64,000 nucleotides of DNA from Diploptera punctata (taxonomy: Eukaryota; Arthropoda; Insecta; Blattodea; Blaberidae): the NCBI GenBank assembly GCA_030220185.1, contig JASPKZ010007526.1:456001-520000 (forward strand), written 5' to 3'. Of the stretch, positions 11,396 through 20,800 are shown one piece after another. The position numbers and the translations under genes are program-made. A model generated the notes under the pieces. The model was not told the origin of the DNA. It searched no databases and saw only the letters and a list, made by a program, of their open reading frames with translations. Position 1 is the first letter of the stretch. The number at the start of each line of letters is the position of its first letter.

Positions 11396-11824
11396 TTAAA
11401 CCCTATTCTATATTGAGCATGATGGAGTTTGAGGTGGCAGTGCAGAGGACACTAGTGCAGTACAAACCTGCCCCATTAAAAAAATAGCATATTGCGATAC
11501 GAGTGTGGTAAACACTTGATACGGATTGAGGAAAAGTTAAAAAAAAACAAAGCACTTGCACTGAGTTTTTTTTAATTTCTGAGATTCCGTTATGTGTTTA
11601 CCACATGAGTATTGCTTACTATCTTTGCACTATGTATATTTATTTTAGTAATTAAGATATTAGTTAAAATATTAATAAATATAATTGAAGATAAATGTTA
11701 GATTTCAGAAGATGAATCGGCTATATGTGTTGCTATGGAGAAATAATAAGTATTGTTGGTCATGTCGCCATCTTATATTTGTTATAACTGTAAAACTAAC
11801 TTGATTTGAGATTTATTTGTGATT
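11396..11824 (+). promoter_or_regulatory. Presumed promoter and 5' UTR region of the F-box/WD gene
   Basis: Unique-looking sequence between the PLE-B element and the start codon at 11825. An upstream ATG at 11712 opens a 30-codon frame closed by TGA at 11802-11804, which would act as an upstream ORF if the transcript starts before it. No clear TATA box or initiator could be chosen. Confidence 0.35.
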
Positions 11825-11877
11825 ATGGAGGAAGTTTTAGATGATATGTGCAGTGATGATGAAATAAAAGAGGCGTG
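11825..11877 (+). CDS. Exon 1 of F-box/WD-repeat protein gene (FBXW10-like)
   Basis: The start ATG at 11825 begins a short acidic peptide (MEEVLDDMCSDDEIKEA) and ends in phase 2 at a GTAAGC donor. It joins exactly in phase to the next exon. The whole gene, 11 exons in this window, encodes about 604 residues. These give an acidic Cys-containing N-terminus; a helical segment (about residues 36-120); a possible membrane helix (about 160-182); a Lys-rich linker (about 220-310); an F-box-like region (about 312-372); a linker; and WD40 repeats starting near 545. F-box proteins recruit substrates to SCF ubiquitin ligases, and WD40 domains bind the substrate. The overall order resembles vertebrate FBXW10. 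This is family-level inference without any search. The gene continues past the right edge. Confidence 0.6.
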
Positions 11878-12017
11878 GTAAGCTGGATATGATGAATTAA
11901 TACCAAAATTAATACAAATTGCAGTATCACTATCAATATTTCAAAATAAATGTTTTTATTTATCACACTAGTGCTTTTGGTCATTTTAAAGTATTGAGAT
12001 TTCTTTTGTTTTCATAG

Positions 12018-12070
12018 CAACCAAGATTGTATGCGAGAATGTCAAATTATGATGCACATCAACAATAACA
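12018..12070 (+). CDS. Exon 2 of F-box/WD-repeat gene
   Basis: Bounded by TTTTCATAG and a strong GTAAGTA donor. The exon is 53 nt, enters in phase 2 and leaves in phase 1. Together with exon 1 it encodes CNQDCMRECQ, a small Cys cluster followed by a Met/Asn-rich stretch. The 140-bp intron before it is the only one without a repeat insertion. Confidence 0.6.
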
Positions 12071-12179
12071 GTAAGTATACAGTATTAATTACATAGTGCA
12101 AAAAGTTATATAAATACTGCAGTCTAACTTTAATTCCTGAAGACCAAGAATCAAATATTTGTATCATTAAGAATTAAAT

Positions 12180-12595
12180 GAACATTTTTTAACACCTCAC
12201 CTTATATCCTTTATTCTTCTAGACTGCAGTTTTGGAGCTATATCCCCATCATCAGTATCTACTTGTCGACCGGTGTTATGTCGTTTCTTGGTGATTTTCT
12301 TCTTCCTTCTATTGGTGGACCGATGAACCTCTGGATAAAATCAAATTTTGTTTTGATCCAGAGGAATTTTGATTTGATCCAGAGGTTCATCGGTTCACCA
12401 ATAGAAGGAAGAAGAAAATCACCAAGAAACAACATAACACCGGTCGACGAGAGGCTACTGATGATGGAGACATAGCTCCGAAACTGCAGTCTAGAAGAAT
12501 AAAGGATGTGAGGTGAGGTATTAAAAGTATTAATTTAATTCTTAAATTAAACTGCATAGTGTTTTTTTCCCTGTGAAAGTTAAATAAAATTTCTA
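12180..12595. mobile_element. PLE-C fold-back element in intron 2
   Basis: Inverted arms of about 180 bp flank a centre at about 12355-12365. Both arms encode the end of a GIY-YIG protein (FDLIQRFIG then EGRR) and carry a hammerhead. The right one has a complete core, the left one has AAAA instead of GAAA. GAGGTGAGGT follows the ribozyme, and the outer end is an AATTTAATTCTTAAATT-rich sequence with CATAGTG. Confidence 0.8.
12455..12494 (+). ncRNA. Hammerhead ribozyme of PLE-C
   Basis: CTGATGA (12458-12464), stem II GGAG/CTCC, GAAA (12480-12483), palindromic stem III CTGCAG (12484-12489) and TC (12490-12491). Stem I starts CTA/TAG. A self-complementary stem III of this size is typical of hammerheads that pair as dimers. 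Confidence 0.75.
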
Positions 12596-12857
12596 TCATT
12601 GCTTGATGTTTGATCTTAGTGGACTAATTGTTACTATGTTCTCCTCTGATTGCAAGATTTGCAGATCCAAACTTAGGTGGCATTTCTTTTTCTCATTCTG
12701 AATATCTTTGGAAAGGAAGTATGTGATCCAGAGTTTAAAATCCTGTCCTGTCCTAAAGGCCCAAGTGGGATGGGCATGTACAATTACATACAAAAGTGAG
12801 AGGTTAAACTGAGGGAAAAAAAAAGGAAAATGTCTTTTTTGACTTCTATATCTTATA

Positions 12858-13182
12858 CGTCTACTGTTGTGGACCTGAGGTAGCGAGCTGCATTGTCACA
12901 CAGAGGGCCCAGGTTCGATTCCCGGTCGGGACAGGCTCCTAGGTGAGTTTTTTTTGGGGTTTTTCCTCACCTGTAAGACAAATGTCAGGAAGCTTAGGGC
13001 CCAACGAAAATCATCCAGCCATCATCATCCTTATCATTATCAATAACATCCTTCACCGGTGTGGAAAGCAACAGGAAGCTACCACACCTATAATTCCCTA
13101 GTAAAGCTGCAAAGTATACCATGAAAATGCTATGATTGCAATGAAAGACCTGCCCTTGGGCAGAATTACGATGGATGGATGG
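12858..13182 (+). mobile_element. S1 tRNA-derived SINE with 10-bp TSD
   Basis: The head has a tRNA-like B box (GGTTCGATTCC), followed by the family body TTTTTCCTCACCTGTAAGAC and AAATGTCAGGAA. The tail holds ATGG repeats. The TSD ATATCTTATA lies at 12848-12857 and 13183-13192. Other copies are at 18692-19019, 25976-26371, 35742-36093 and 55625-56010. Confidence 0.88.
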
Positions 13183-13750
13183 ATATCTTATAGAGGTTAT
13201 CCAAAATATAACTTTAAGCACTGTGTAAACATTGTTGCCCAGAATTATTTTTATTAACCCATTCATGCTTACATTCTTTTTTACAGATGTAGATTTTAAG
13301 ATTATACAGCATATTAATGGTGTAGAAATGGAGTAAGGCTAACAATTTGGAAATTTTCGAAGATAGCTGATTTATTCGATTAGAGTTTTTTTGAGTGTCA
13401 ACAGTTTCTGCATTATTAACTATAATTTCTGAATCTGAGATTTTCAGAAAAAAATTTAATTTTGGATATTTGAATTGATTTGAACAATGAGAACCTTAGA
13501 GAGATAGAATATATTCATGTAGAGCATTGTTATATATTTGGATAAACATTAACAGATAATTAATTCTGAGTTGTTTGTTGACTCACCTCATATTTCTTTA
13601 CTTCCATGCAGACCTTCGGTTTCATCACTGATAATCTTAATAAATCATCTTTCGTTTAAACTCACAAGAGAAGCGTTGTGATATACCAAGGCTGTGCCAA
13701 AAAAAATCTGTTGCTTTTAACTGAAATTTATAAAATTATGAAATTTTCAG

Positions 13751-14003
13751 ATTTTGATGAAGCAGGATCAGAGACAGTTGCATTCTTGAAGTCATTAGAT
13801 GTGTTTGCTAAGAAAGAAGAGAAGTTACTGCATGATATGAGGTTTTCATGTCTTAAGAACTGGTTTGCCCGCACAGCCTGGCATGAGAAACTGCACTTTA
13901 TTATGGATTTGTTGCACCTTTGCAACGGAACTTATTTGTTACGTCATATTCTAATCAGCATCGCCCCCGCTGAAACCAAGGATGCTGTTTTCTGTACTTA
14001 TAT
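13751..14003 (+). CDS. Exon 3 of F-box/WD-repeat gene
   Basis: The acceptor AAATTTTCAG precedes 13751, and the donor after 14003 is GTAAGA. The 253 nt enter in phase 1 and leave in phase 2. They encode about 84 residues, predicted helical, with a core of NWFARTAWHEKLHFI followed by a Leu-rich LLHLCNGTYLLRH segment. The same style of Trp-Phe-Ala plus 'LLxxCN' motif precedes the F-box in FBXW10-type proteins, as I recall them. The 60 bp before the acceptor resemble a repeat found again at 32185-32245. Confidence 0.75.
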
Positions 14004-14132
14004 GTAAGATATCTTTGATTTCTCTCTCTCTTTACCTTAGTTTAACCTCTCCCATTGTAGAATAGCAAGAGACAGAGATGGAAAAAAGTGAGCGTAGGTG
14101 TAGACTAATGGAGTAATAAGTAATAATATTTA

Positions 14133-14178
14133 ACTTTCACAGGGAAAGAACACTATGAGGTTTAATTTAATTATTAAG
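14133..14178. mobile_element. PLE-C terminal fragment
   Basis: Only the outer end remains: ACTTTCACAGGG, then CACTATGAGGTTTAATTTAA. It is identical in layout to the left end of the PLE-C element at 54968. Confidence 0.55.
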
Positions 14179-14289
14179 TAATAATATAATAGAATAAGGA
14201 AGGAGGACATGGAGTCACAGTGGGTTAGGGATAGTGCAACGAAATACTCAGATCTGCATTAGAGAAAGACTGAGAGGAATAAGAGTATC

Positions 14290-15243
14290 TCAATTTATTG
14301 TCATTCAAAAGAAAATATGCAGATGAGAATCAACCCTCTAGAATTTTTGGAAATCGAATATAACCTTCATTTAACAGAAGACATCAAGAAATCTGAAACT
14401 CCTCCATATATTTTAAAACAAATGTCACTGGAAATGATAAATCTAAGATACCCAGCTCCTGAATGGATACATATTTTTACAGATGGCTCCAGCCTACCAA
14501 ATGATGGTGGCACTGGTGCTGGTGCAGTATGTCCACTTTTTTCCTTTTATCGTAAACTAAACACAAATTCAACAAACTTTGATGGCGAAATTCTAGCAAT
14601 TTTCTTAAGTTTACAAAATCTTTTATATCACATCCAAAAATTTACAAAAGTTGTAATTCTATGTGACTCCAAAGCAGCCATTCTTGCTATAACACGAGAC
14701 ACAACACCCAAAAGCATCAAAATTATCGAATGTCACAAAATGATAAAACATTTATCCCGTCTACATAAAAAAGTTGTACTTCAATGGATTCGGCCCATTG
14801 TGGAGTGACAGGCAATGAAATAGCCGATTTTCTAGCCAAGAAGGGTAGCAAAATTGTTTCAAACCCAACTTCTGCTCCAGTTTCCTTTCACTCTATCAAA
14901 AGAATTATCTCAAATAAATACATCAATAAACTTAGAGAAGAATACACCACCAAAACATCTGGAAAGGAATGGGAAAATCTACAAGCTTATGACATTACTA
15001 CATTACAAAGAAAATCTGCAGTAGCAACATTCAGACTGCTAACGGGACATGACTGCTTGAATAAACACCTACACAGAATTGGCATAACAGATTCACCTAA
15101 ATGCCCTTTTTGCAATTTAAATGAAGATATGGAAAGAAACCATCTCCTCCGTTGTCCAGCTTTTGTAGAAGAGACCAGCCTTTCTGCTAAATATTGGAGT
15201 GCAAGAGAGCGAATGATTTCATTATCAAGTGCTCGACATTAGA
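14290..15243 (+). pseudogene. LINE RNase H domain and C-terminal zinc knuckle, frameshifted
   Basis: The first frame (from 14317) encodes an RNase H core: FTDGSS (first Asp), the Glu in FDGEILA and the Asp in CDSKAA. A second frame from 14784 continues with GNEIADFLAKKG (last Asp) and a CPFC...H...C knuckle. The two frames overlap at 14784-14808, where one base is missing in the QWIPAHCG block seen intact at 52119-53252. RT and endonuclease are absent. It belongs to the same RNase H-bearing LINE family as the 49-53 kb element. Confidence 0.85.
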
Positions 15244-16299
15244 TACCAACCAACCATTTATTGTCATGCACTAACAGGGGGCTGTTTTCATGTTGGTTTC
15301 TCATAATAACACAACAGATGTTCACGAAATGTTTTCACAATAACTTTCTTTGGTTTTATAAATTTTCAATGACATTTCACTCACATATTGCTGTAATAAT
15401 TAATCTTGATTTAAAGTTTTATCTATCACATAATTGTTTCCAGTTTCTAACACTTTTACTTGCCATAGTTTCTTCTCTTTCAGTTCACTGTATCGCTGTT
15501 ACTCCACAACTCCTCACTCCCAACCCTGGCAACAGTTTATATATGCCAGTGAAGTAAATTTCTCGACGCCCTGTCGAGATTCTTATAGTATAGAAGTTTT
15601 TATGCACCGATCATTCCTGAAATGGAGGGGATGCATACAAATCTTTCCAGAATGAAAGTCTAGATGCATCAATCATCTGCGCAGGTCTTTCAACTTGCGG
15701 TCAACAACTCACAAATATATTTCCACCAATGCGAGACCAGTAATCTCACCGCACCGTCATCTGCAAAATTCAAATGCTGCTATTACAATGCATCACAATA
15801 TTAGTAAGACTAGCAAAACAAGACAGATCCATTTACAGAGACTAAGTAATCATCATTGAGCTAGCCCTACCTTGTAGTAGGAGGTCCTTACCCTGTAGGG
15901 GTCCAGTGGATTTATTTATTTTATATATTATAGGTACTTTTTTATATCCATGCCATCCAGTCCTTACAATGACATGATATGTTGGGAGATTTTTTAACTT
16001 GGATCACACTCATACTTTTTTGGCTACATAAGGACATGAAGGGTCTCTCTGGATGAGTTATCAGCTCGATACCATGGTCACTTCTGAGACTACACAAATA
16101 TTTAAAACAAGACACAACACTTACTCATTCATTCATACTAAACAAGGTAAATATGATATGGATGATTGTGATGACCAGATAGTGTTCAGGGTCCATCTGG
16201 GTCTTAAACTTTACCGACATTTGTCTTTTAAGGAGGAAAGTCCTGAAAAAACTTACTTATATGAAACTAGTTTCTGGGGATCAAACCTGAACCTGCTGC
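15244..16299. other. Intronic DNA, no feature identified
   Basis: A mixture of AT-rich sequence and a short CCTTACCCTGTAGGGG hairpin near 15888-15905. No coding, tRNA-like or PLE end was recognised. Confidence 0.4.
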
Positions 16300-17530
16300 A
16301 CATTAGGCAATGACATTATTCTTAGATCACAACGATGGACTATCTTTGTTTATATTCAATTAATTAACTCCATGGCATAAAACAATGACAGTGCTTATGT
16401 TAACTTATTGAATGTATCTTCCCTCCCCACTTTTGCATTAAAATCTCCTAAGACAATTTGCATATGATGTCATGAAAGGCTATCAAATATGCATTCTAAT
16501 TCTTCATAGAACATATCCTTGATCTTGTCATCCTTATCTTTTGTAGGAGCATGTATGTTTATGATTACAAAATGTTGTCATTTACCCTTTAGAATTATGT
16601 ATGATATCCTATCACTGACAAACTTAATATCTCGGATAGCAGACAGGATCCTCCTTTGGACTAAAAAACCCATCCAAATTCAGGACTTCCTGCACCCCCA
16701 TAGAATAATGCAAAGCTTTCTGATCACTGACTACCTTCTCCTGGCTATCTAATTTCCTGTAAAGCGACTATATCCATGGGTGATTTATCTAATTCCTGCA
16801 TTAATACCTCTAGTGCCCCGCTATTGTATAAAGTCCTAACATTCCATGTTCCTAGGAACATGTCCCTATGCTTGAGCCTTTGATATGGATTCCCTGAAGT
16901 AGTCCCTGCCCAGAGAACTGAATGGTGGACTATTTTACCTCCAGAAAATTTTACTCCATGTGCAACAGGCCTAGAAGGTCCTTGGCCTACCAGCTGGCTG
17001 CGGGCCACACATCCACATGTGTTAATCACAGAGGTAGATGATTATCTAGCCAGTGTATGGGTGACATGTGGCCAGCATGTTGGGTCCCCCAGCCGTTATA
17101 GCTGGTCTTCTCAACCTGGAGTCACTACTTATTGTAGCTACCCAAATGCCTCATGATGCTGGGTGGGCCCAGTCCCATTCTGACCGAAATTCCATGAGAA
17201 AATTTCTTCACCCACGGGGACTCGAATCAGTTCAAGTCCCGTAGTTCTGTGCCAAGGATTCTTGCCTTAGCCACTCGACTACGTTGCAGAATCCGGAAAA
17301 TTTTACCCCAGTGGAACCCATGTCCACATTTCTTAATGGTTGTATTTTTACGGTGAAAGATCGTCACTCTTTCGACCAAGGTACTTTTTTCGACTGGCTT
17401 ATCACTTTTGACCAGTCCGGCATGGTAACCCTATCGGCAGCAATGCTACTGCCGATATCGCTCTTGGGATCATTTAAGCACGCAAGCCATTCCACCAAGA
17501 CATGGTAAAGATACCATGGAGGGACTTATG
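16300..17530 (-). pseudogene. LINE 5' region and endonuclease start, split by an S2 SINE
   Basis: On the minus strand 16900-16745 encodes the N-terminus of an APE-type endonuclease (MFLGTWNVRTLY, then MDIVALQEIR). Degraded endonuclease sequence continues to about 16300. The upstream part of the element (17293-17530) was separated by an S2 insertion. The junction repeat CC(G/A)GAAAATTTTAC marks the target duplication. Stop codons and frameshifts make it non-functional. Confidence 0.7.
16958..17292 (-). mobile_element. S2 SINE inserted into the LINE 5' region
   Basis: The minus-strand head GTAGTCGAGTGGCTAAGGC and B box GATTCGAGTCC lie near 17280-17220, and the body ends near 16960. Near-identical 17-bp flanks with 2 differences lie at 16941-16957 and 17293-17309. 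Confidence 0.8.
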
Positions 17531-18073
17531 TTAACATATGTTTGTGAAAATGGGACGCTTAATAGATTAGATAACAATAAAGTAGAAGTATATTTGAAGA
17601 GAAAAATTATACGCTCAGATCGGGACTTGAACCCGGGACCCTTGGTTCTCTAGACCAAGTGCTCTACCATCTGAGCTATCTGAGCAAGTACCGATCTAAA
17701 CACAATTTTTTCTCTATATACTTTGTAATTCCCGCCCACCACATGCTATGAAGCCTTTGCTTCTATCTTTTGCAAATGGCGGCTCCTTTATTAAGGAGAC
17801 ATATTTGGGAATTTTACATTACATTATAAATGCCAGTACGGCTTTTTTGATGTTTTTATTATTAATTTCATACATCTCAATGATGGATAAATCATATTTG
17901 AAGAGAAAAATTATACGCTCAGACCAGCATTTATAATGTAATGTAAATTCCCAAATATGTCTCCTTAATAAAGGAGCCGCCATTTGCAAAAGATAGAAGC
18001 AAATGCTTCATAGCATTTGGTGGGCGGGAATTACAAAGTATATAGAGAAAAATTTGCGTTTAGATCGGTACTT

Positions 18074-18146
18074 GCTCAGGTAGTTCAGATGGTAGAGCAC
18101 TTGGTCTAGAGAACCAAGGGTCCCGGGTTCAAGTCCCGGTCTGAGC
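18074..18146 (+). tRNA. tRNA-like sequence of T1 (not a confirmed tRNA gene)
   Basis: Folds as a cloverleaf: acceptor GCTCAGG with CTGAGC, a D-stem pair, anticodon stem CTTGGT/ACCAAG with loop CTAGAGA, and T-arm CCGGG/CCCGG. The loop would present AGA (Ser), but the anticodon stem is one pair too long and there is no long variable arm, so a functional tRNA-Ser is unlikely. The D-arm here has AGTTCAGATGG rather than AGCTCAGTTGG. A T6 run starts a few bases 3' and could end Pol III transcription. Confidence 0.5.
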
Positions 18147-18184
18147 GTATAATTTTTTCTTCAAATATGATTTATCCATCATTG

Positions 18185-18489
18185 GTAAGGTAAAGTGATC
18201 CCACAACAGGCCTCAGAAGGCCCTTGGGGTAGTAGGAGGTTAAGGCTCCCACTTTTTCTAGACAATCGGCACTTTATGTCAGCCGGGTTGTCAGCCCTGC
18301 GTGACGGCCGCCTTTACCCCAGAACAAGCGTCTGGTACTCATTTCAGTTAGAGGCTGAGTCGACCCCAGGGCCATAGTGCTGCCAGAGGGTTTGGGTCAG
18401 TTTAAAAATCCTGACCCCCAACGGGATTTGAACCCTCGACCCTCCGGCTTGTAGCTCAGTGCCTTAACCACTACGCTACGGCGTGCCCC
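18185..18489 (-). mobile_element. S3 tRNA-derived SINE with 11-bp TSD
   Basis: The minus-strand tRNA head is at the right end (GTAGCGTAGTGGTTAAGGC, B box GGTTCAAATCC). The body includes GTCGACTCAGCC and CTGACATAAAGTGCC. The TSD ATCCATCATTG lies at 18174-18184 and 18490-18500, interrupting the T1 tail. A second copy lies at 36542-36846. Confidence 0.88.
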
Positions 18490-18691
18490 ATCCATCATTG
18501 AGATGTATGAAATTAATAATAAGAACATCAAAGAAAGTAGAAGTAGCTGAAATGAAACACATATTACAAGAAACAACAAATTATGAGGTAAGATCAAGGC
18601 AGACTAAACCTATTTATTAAGTAGAATCTTACAATGTTATTTCTTGATGTATTTTCATAGTTACTGGTGTCTTATATTTTGAGTAGAACAT

Positions 18692-19019
18692 TCCATTCCA
18701 TAGTATTCTGTCCTAGAGCAGATCTTTCACTGCAATCATAACATTTTCATTCTGTGCTTTGCAGCTTTACTAGGGAATTATAGGTGTGGTAGCTTCCTGT
18801 TGCTTTCCACACTGGTGAAATGATGGTAATGATAAGGATGATGATGATAATGGCCGGATGATTTTTGGGCACCGTTAGATCCTAAGCTTCCTAACATTTG
18901 TCTTACAGGTGAGGAAAAACCTGAAAAGACCTCACCCAAGAGCCTGTCTCGACCGGGAATCAAACCCTGGCCCGCTGCGTAACAAGGCAACACGCTACCT
19001 CGAGACCACAGCAGTGGAC
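18692..19019 (-). mobile_element. S1 SINE with 11-bp TSD
   Basis: The minus-strand S1 head is at about 19015-18945, with body down to 18692. The TSD GAGTAGAACAT lies at 18681-18691 and 19020-19030. The 3' half matches the copy at 12858-13182. Confidence 0.88.
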
Positions 19020-19427
19020 GAGTAGAACATAAAGCATGAAAATGTTTATATCATATTGTCTTCTCTGATTTCCCAATAAATTTCAATTCTTAACATTTTA
19101 AGCTTGATACTTATTACAATAAATTAAAATTATTTAAATATTATTTTATTTGGATAACTATTATATACAACTTTATGTTGCAAACTTTTTTTTAAATAAC
19201 AGTGATTCTGTAGTGATTACCATGAAGATGTTGAAATTCACTCAAGAACAGAGGCTTAGGATTGCTAGAGCTTTTTAAAAATATAAATATCTCAAAAATA
19301 AATTCTAGGAGAGACATTTGGCATGAAGATAAGATTTTTTTCAAACAAAAATTAAAAATTGTACTTCAAGAATTTTGAATTGAATAAGTGAAATCAAACT
19401 GTTAACAATAATTACGTTAATTTGTAG

Positions 19428-19570
19428 GAACTCTGGTGGGCCTTCATATGATCGCATACTCTTGGATGATAACAGAGACCTGGATCCTAATGCATTGAGT
19501 AATATCAGGCTAAAAGATCAAATCTGGTTTGTTGGCTTGGACGAAGATGATCAGCTTGCTGTTATACTTG
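19428..19570 (+). CDS. Exon 4 of F-box/WD-repeat gene
   Basis: The acceptor TTTGTAG precedes 19428 and the donor after 19570 is GTAAGATG. It enters in phase 2 (completing an ATG codon with exon 3) and leaves in phase 1. It encodes NSGGPSYDRILLDDNRDLDP, then a stretch ending QLAVILG. The last residues form the start of a hydrophobic run completed by exon 5. Confidence 0.75.
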
Positions 19571-19887
19571 GTAAGATGTTATTCCAGCTGTGTCTTTGCA
19601 TTCACTTACTCTTCTATTTCAAATTATTCACATCTCTAACCACAGATATGTCTTATTTTTTATCTTCTAATCTTAATGTAAATACTAGATCTCAGGGAAA
19701 TGAATATTAATTAAGTTATGTAGATAGGAAATAACACTATGAGGTTTTTTTAATATTGTTTATTTTTTATTTCACTCACCTCATACTTCATAACTCCTAG
19801 CATACCCAGGGTTTCGTCACATCCTTTGTGACATTCTCAATGCTGTGGCACGTTCACAACTGACTGAAAAAAATCGGGAATTTATCA

Positions 19888-20566
19888 TAAGTAATGCCAC
19901 GAGTGATTTCCAAATTATCGATAAATTCACGACTCACGAAGTGAGGAGTGAATTTATCTAGAGAATTTGGAAATCAAGAGTGGCATTTGTTAGGACTATT
20001 TAACGAATAAAATAAAGCTGTTTACTCACAAATCATTATTTAACTACAGTTATTTAAAAATATTTTTATATTTAAAGTAAACGGTGATGTTTGAAAACTA
20101 ATGAGAAACGATAGGTAGCCTACGCTTCTACTGCTTCTTTTGTTTATCACTGCAACCAGATCATACTATTTATTGCCAAAGGAACGCAATATTGTAAGAA
20201 TGCTCTCTAGTGGAGAAAAAAAAAATGAAACACATCAATCTGTATATTAATTCATTTTTGATGTCGTATACATTTAAGAAAGTGCAAACAGTGGTTTCTT
20301 TTTTTTGGTGGTATAATCAATTGCTACAAATGTTGACATGTAAGCACTATTATATACAATCTGGTAGCCGTATTTGTTATAGGCTCAGTCACTGCAAAAT
20401 AACGGTCAGACCTGTTCAGAATATTAAAAAGGAGGAGCTTTGCTTAATATATGATAATCCTAACGTTGATAATTATTTCGTGAAACACGTCTCTGATTGG
20501 TTGTAATACAGAAATCATTGAAACGTGATTGGTCATTGACTCCCATTTGGGGCATGAGTTAAATAG
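19888..20566. mobile_element. Small DNA-transposon-like insertion with strong internal hairpin
   Basis: It interrupts the PLE-J GIY-YIG frame exactly between GGGAATTTATCA and AAATTAATTGTAAAGATTG. The ends TAAGTAATGCC and GGCATGAGTTA are imperfect inverted repeats, and TCA on both sides may be the target duplication. Inside, 19895-19975 forms a long hairpin (GATTTCCAAATT ... AATTTGGAAATC around ACTCACGAAGTGAG). No transposase was found, so it is non-autonomous. Confidence 0.6.
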
Positions 20567-20568
20567 TC

Positions 20569-20800
20569 AAATTAATTGTAAAGATTGTGAAAAGATATAC
20601 ATAGGAAAAACAAAAAGGAATCTAAATACAAGATTAAAGGTACACCTCAGAAATGTTAAAAATGGAGAAACCGAAAAATCTGCAATAGCTGCACATGCCT
20701 GGTCAGAAAAACATAGAATAGAAACCAAAACAAAATTACTTAAACAATTGGAAAAACCGAAGGAACTCACAATTTGGGAAAAAATTTATATATGCAAGAA
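20569..20800 (+). pseudogene. GIY-YIG endonuclease fragment of PLE-J
   Basis: Encodes NCKDCEKIYIGKTKRNLNTR, the AAHAWSEKHRIE block and LTIWEKIYI, the usual Penelope endonuclease order from the YIG strand onward. It is broken upstream by the TIR insertion and downstream by the LINE at 20801. Confidence 0.85.

Larger units (their letters stand above)
17591..18533. mobile_element. T1 tRNA-bearing fold-back element with 12-bp TSD
   Basis: Two T1 monomers lie head to head: one with its tRNA-like sequence on the minus strand (17613-17685) and one on the plus strand (18074-18146). Each tRNA-like sequence has a 7-bp acceptor stem, A box TAGCTCAG, B box GGTTCAAGTCC, and is flanked by AAGAGAAAAATT (a T-run on the coding strand). 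The TSD AAAGTAGAAGTA lies at 17579-17590 and 18534-18545, so the whole composite moved as one unit. An S3 SINE is nested at 18185-18489. Confidence 0.75.

Noticed and set aside
13668..13750. Extending exon 3 upstream to the first start codon of its open frame
   Set aside because: A clean AAATTTTCAG acceptor at 13750 and phase match with exon 2 fit better, and the upstream part is a repeat seen again at 32185.
16745..17040. S2 SINE being the natural 5' end of the adjacent APE-type LINE, because one minus-strand frame runs through both
   Set aside because: The sequence CC(G/A)GAAAATTTTAC is duplicated at 16941-16957 and 17293-17309, and the S2 boundaries match other copies, so S2 simply inserted into the LINE.
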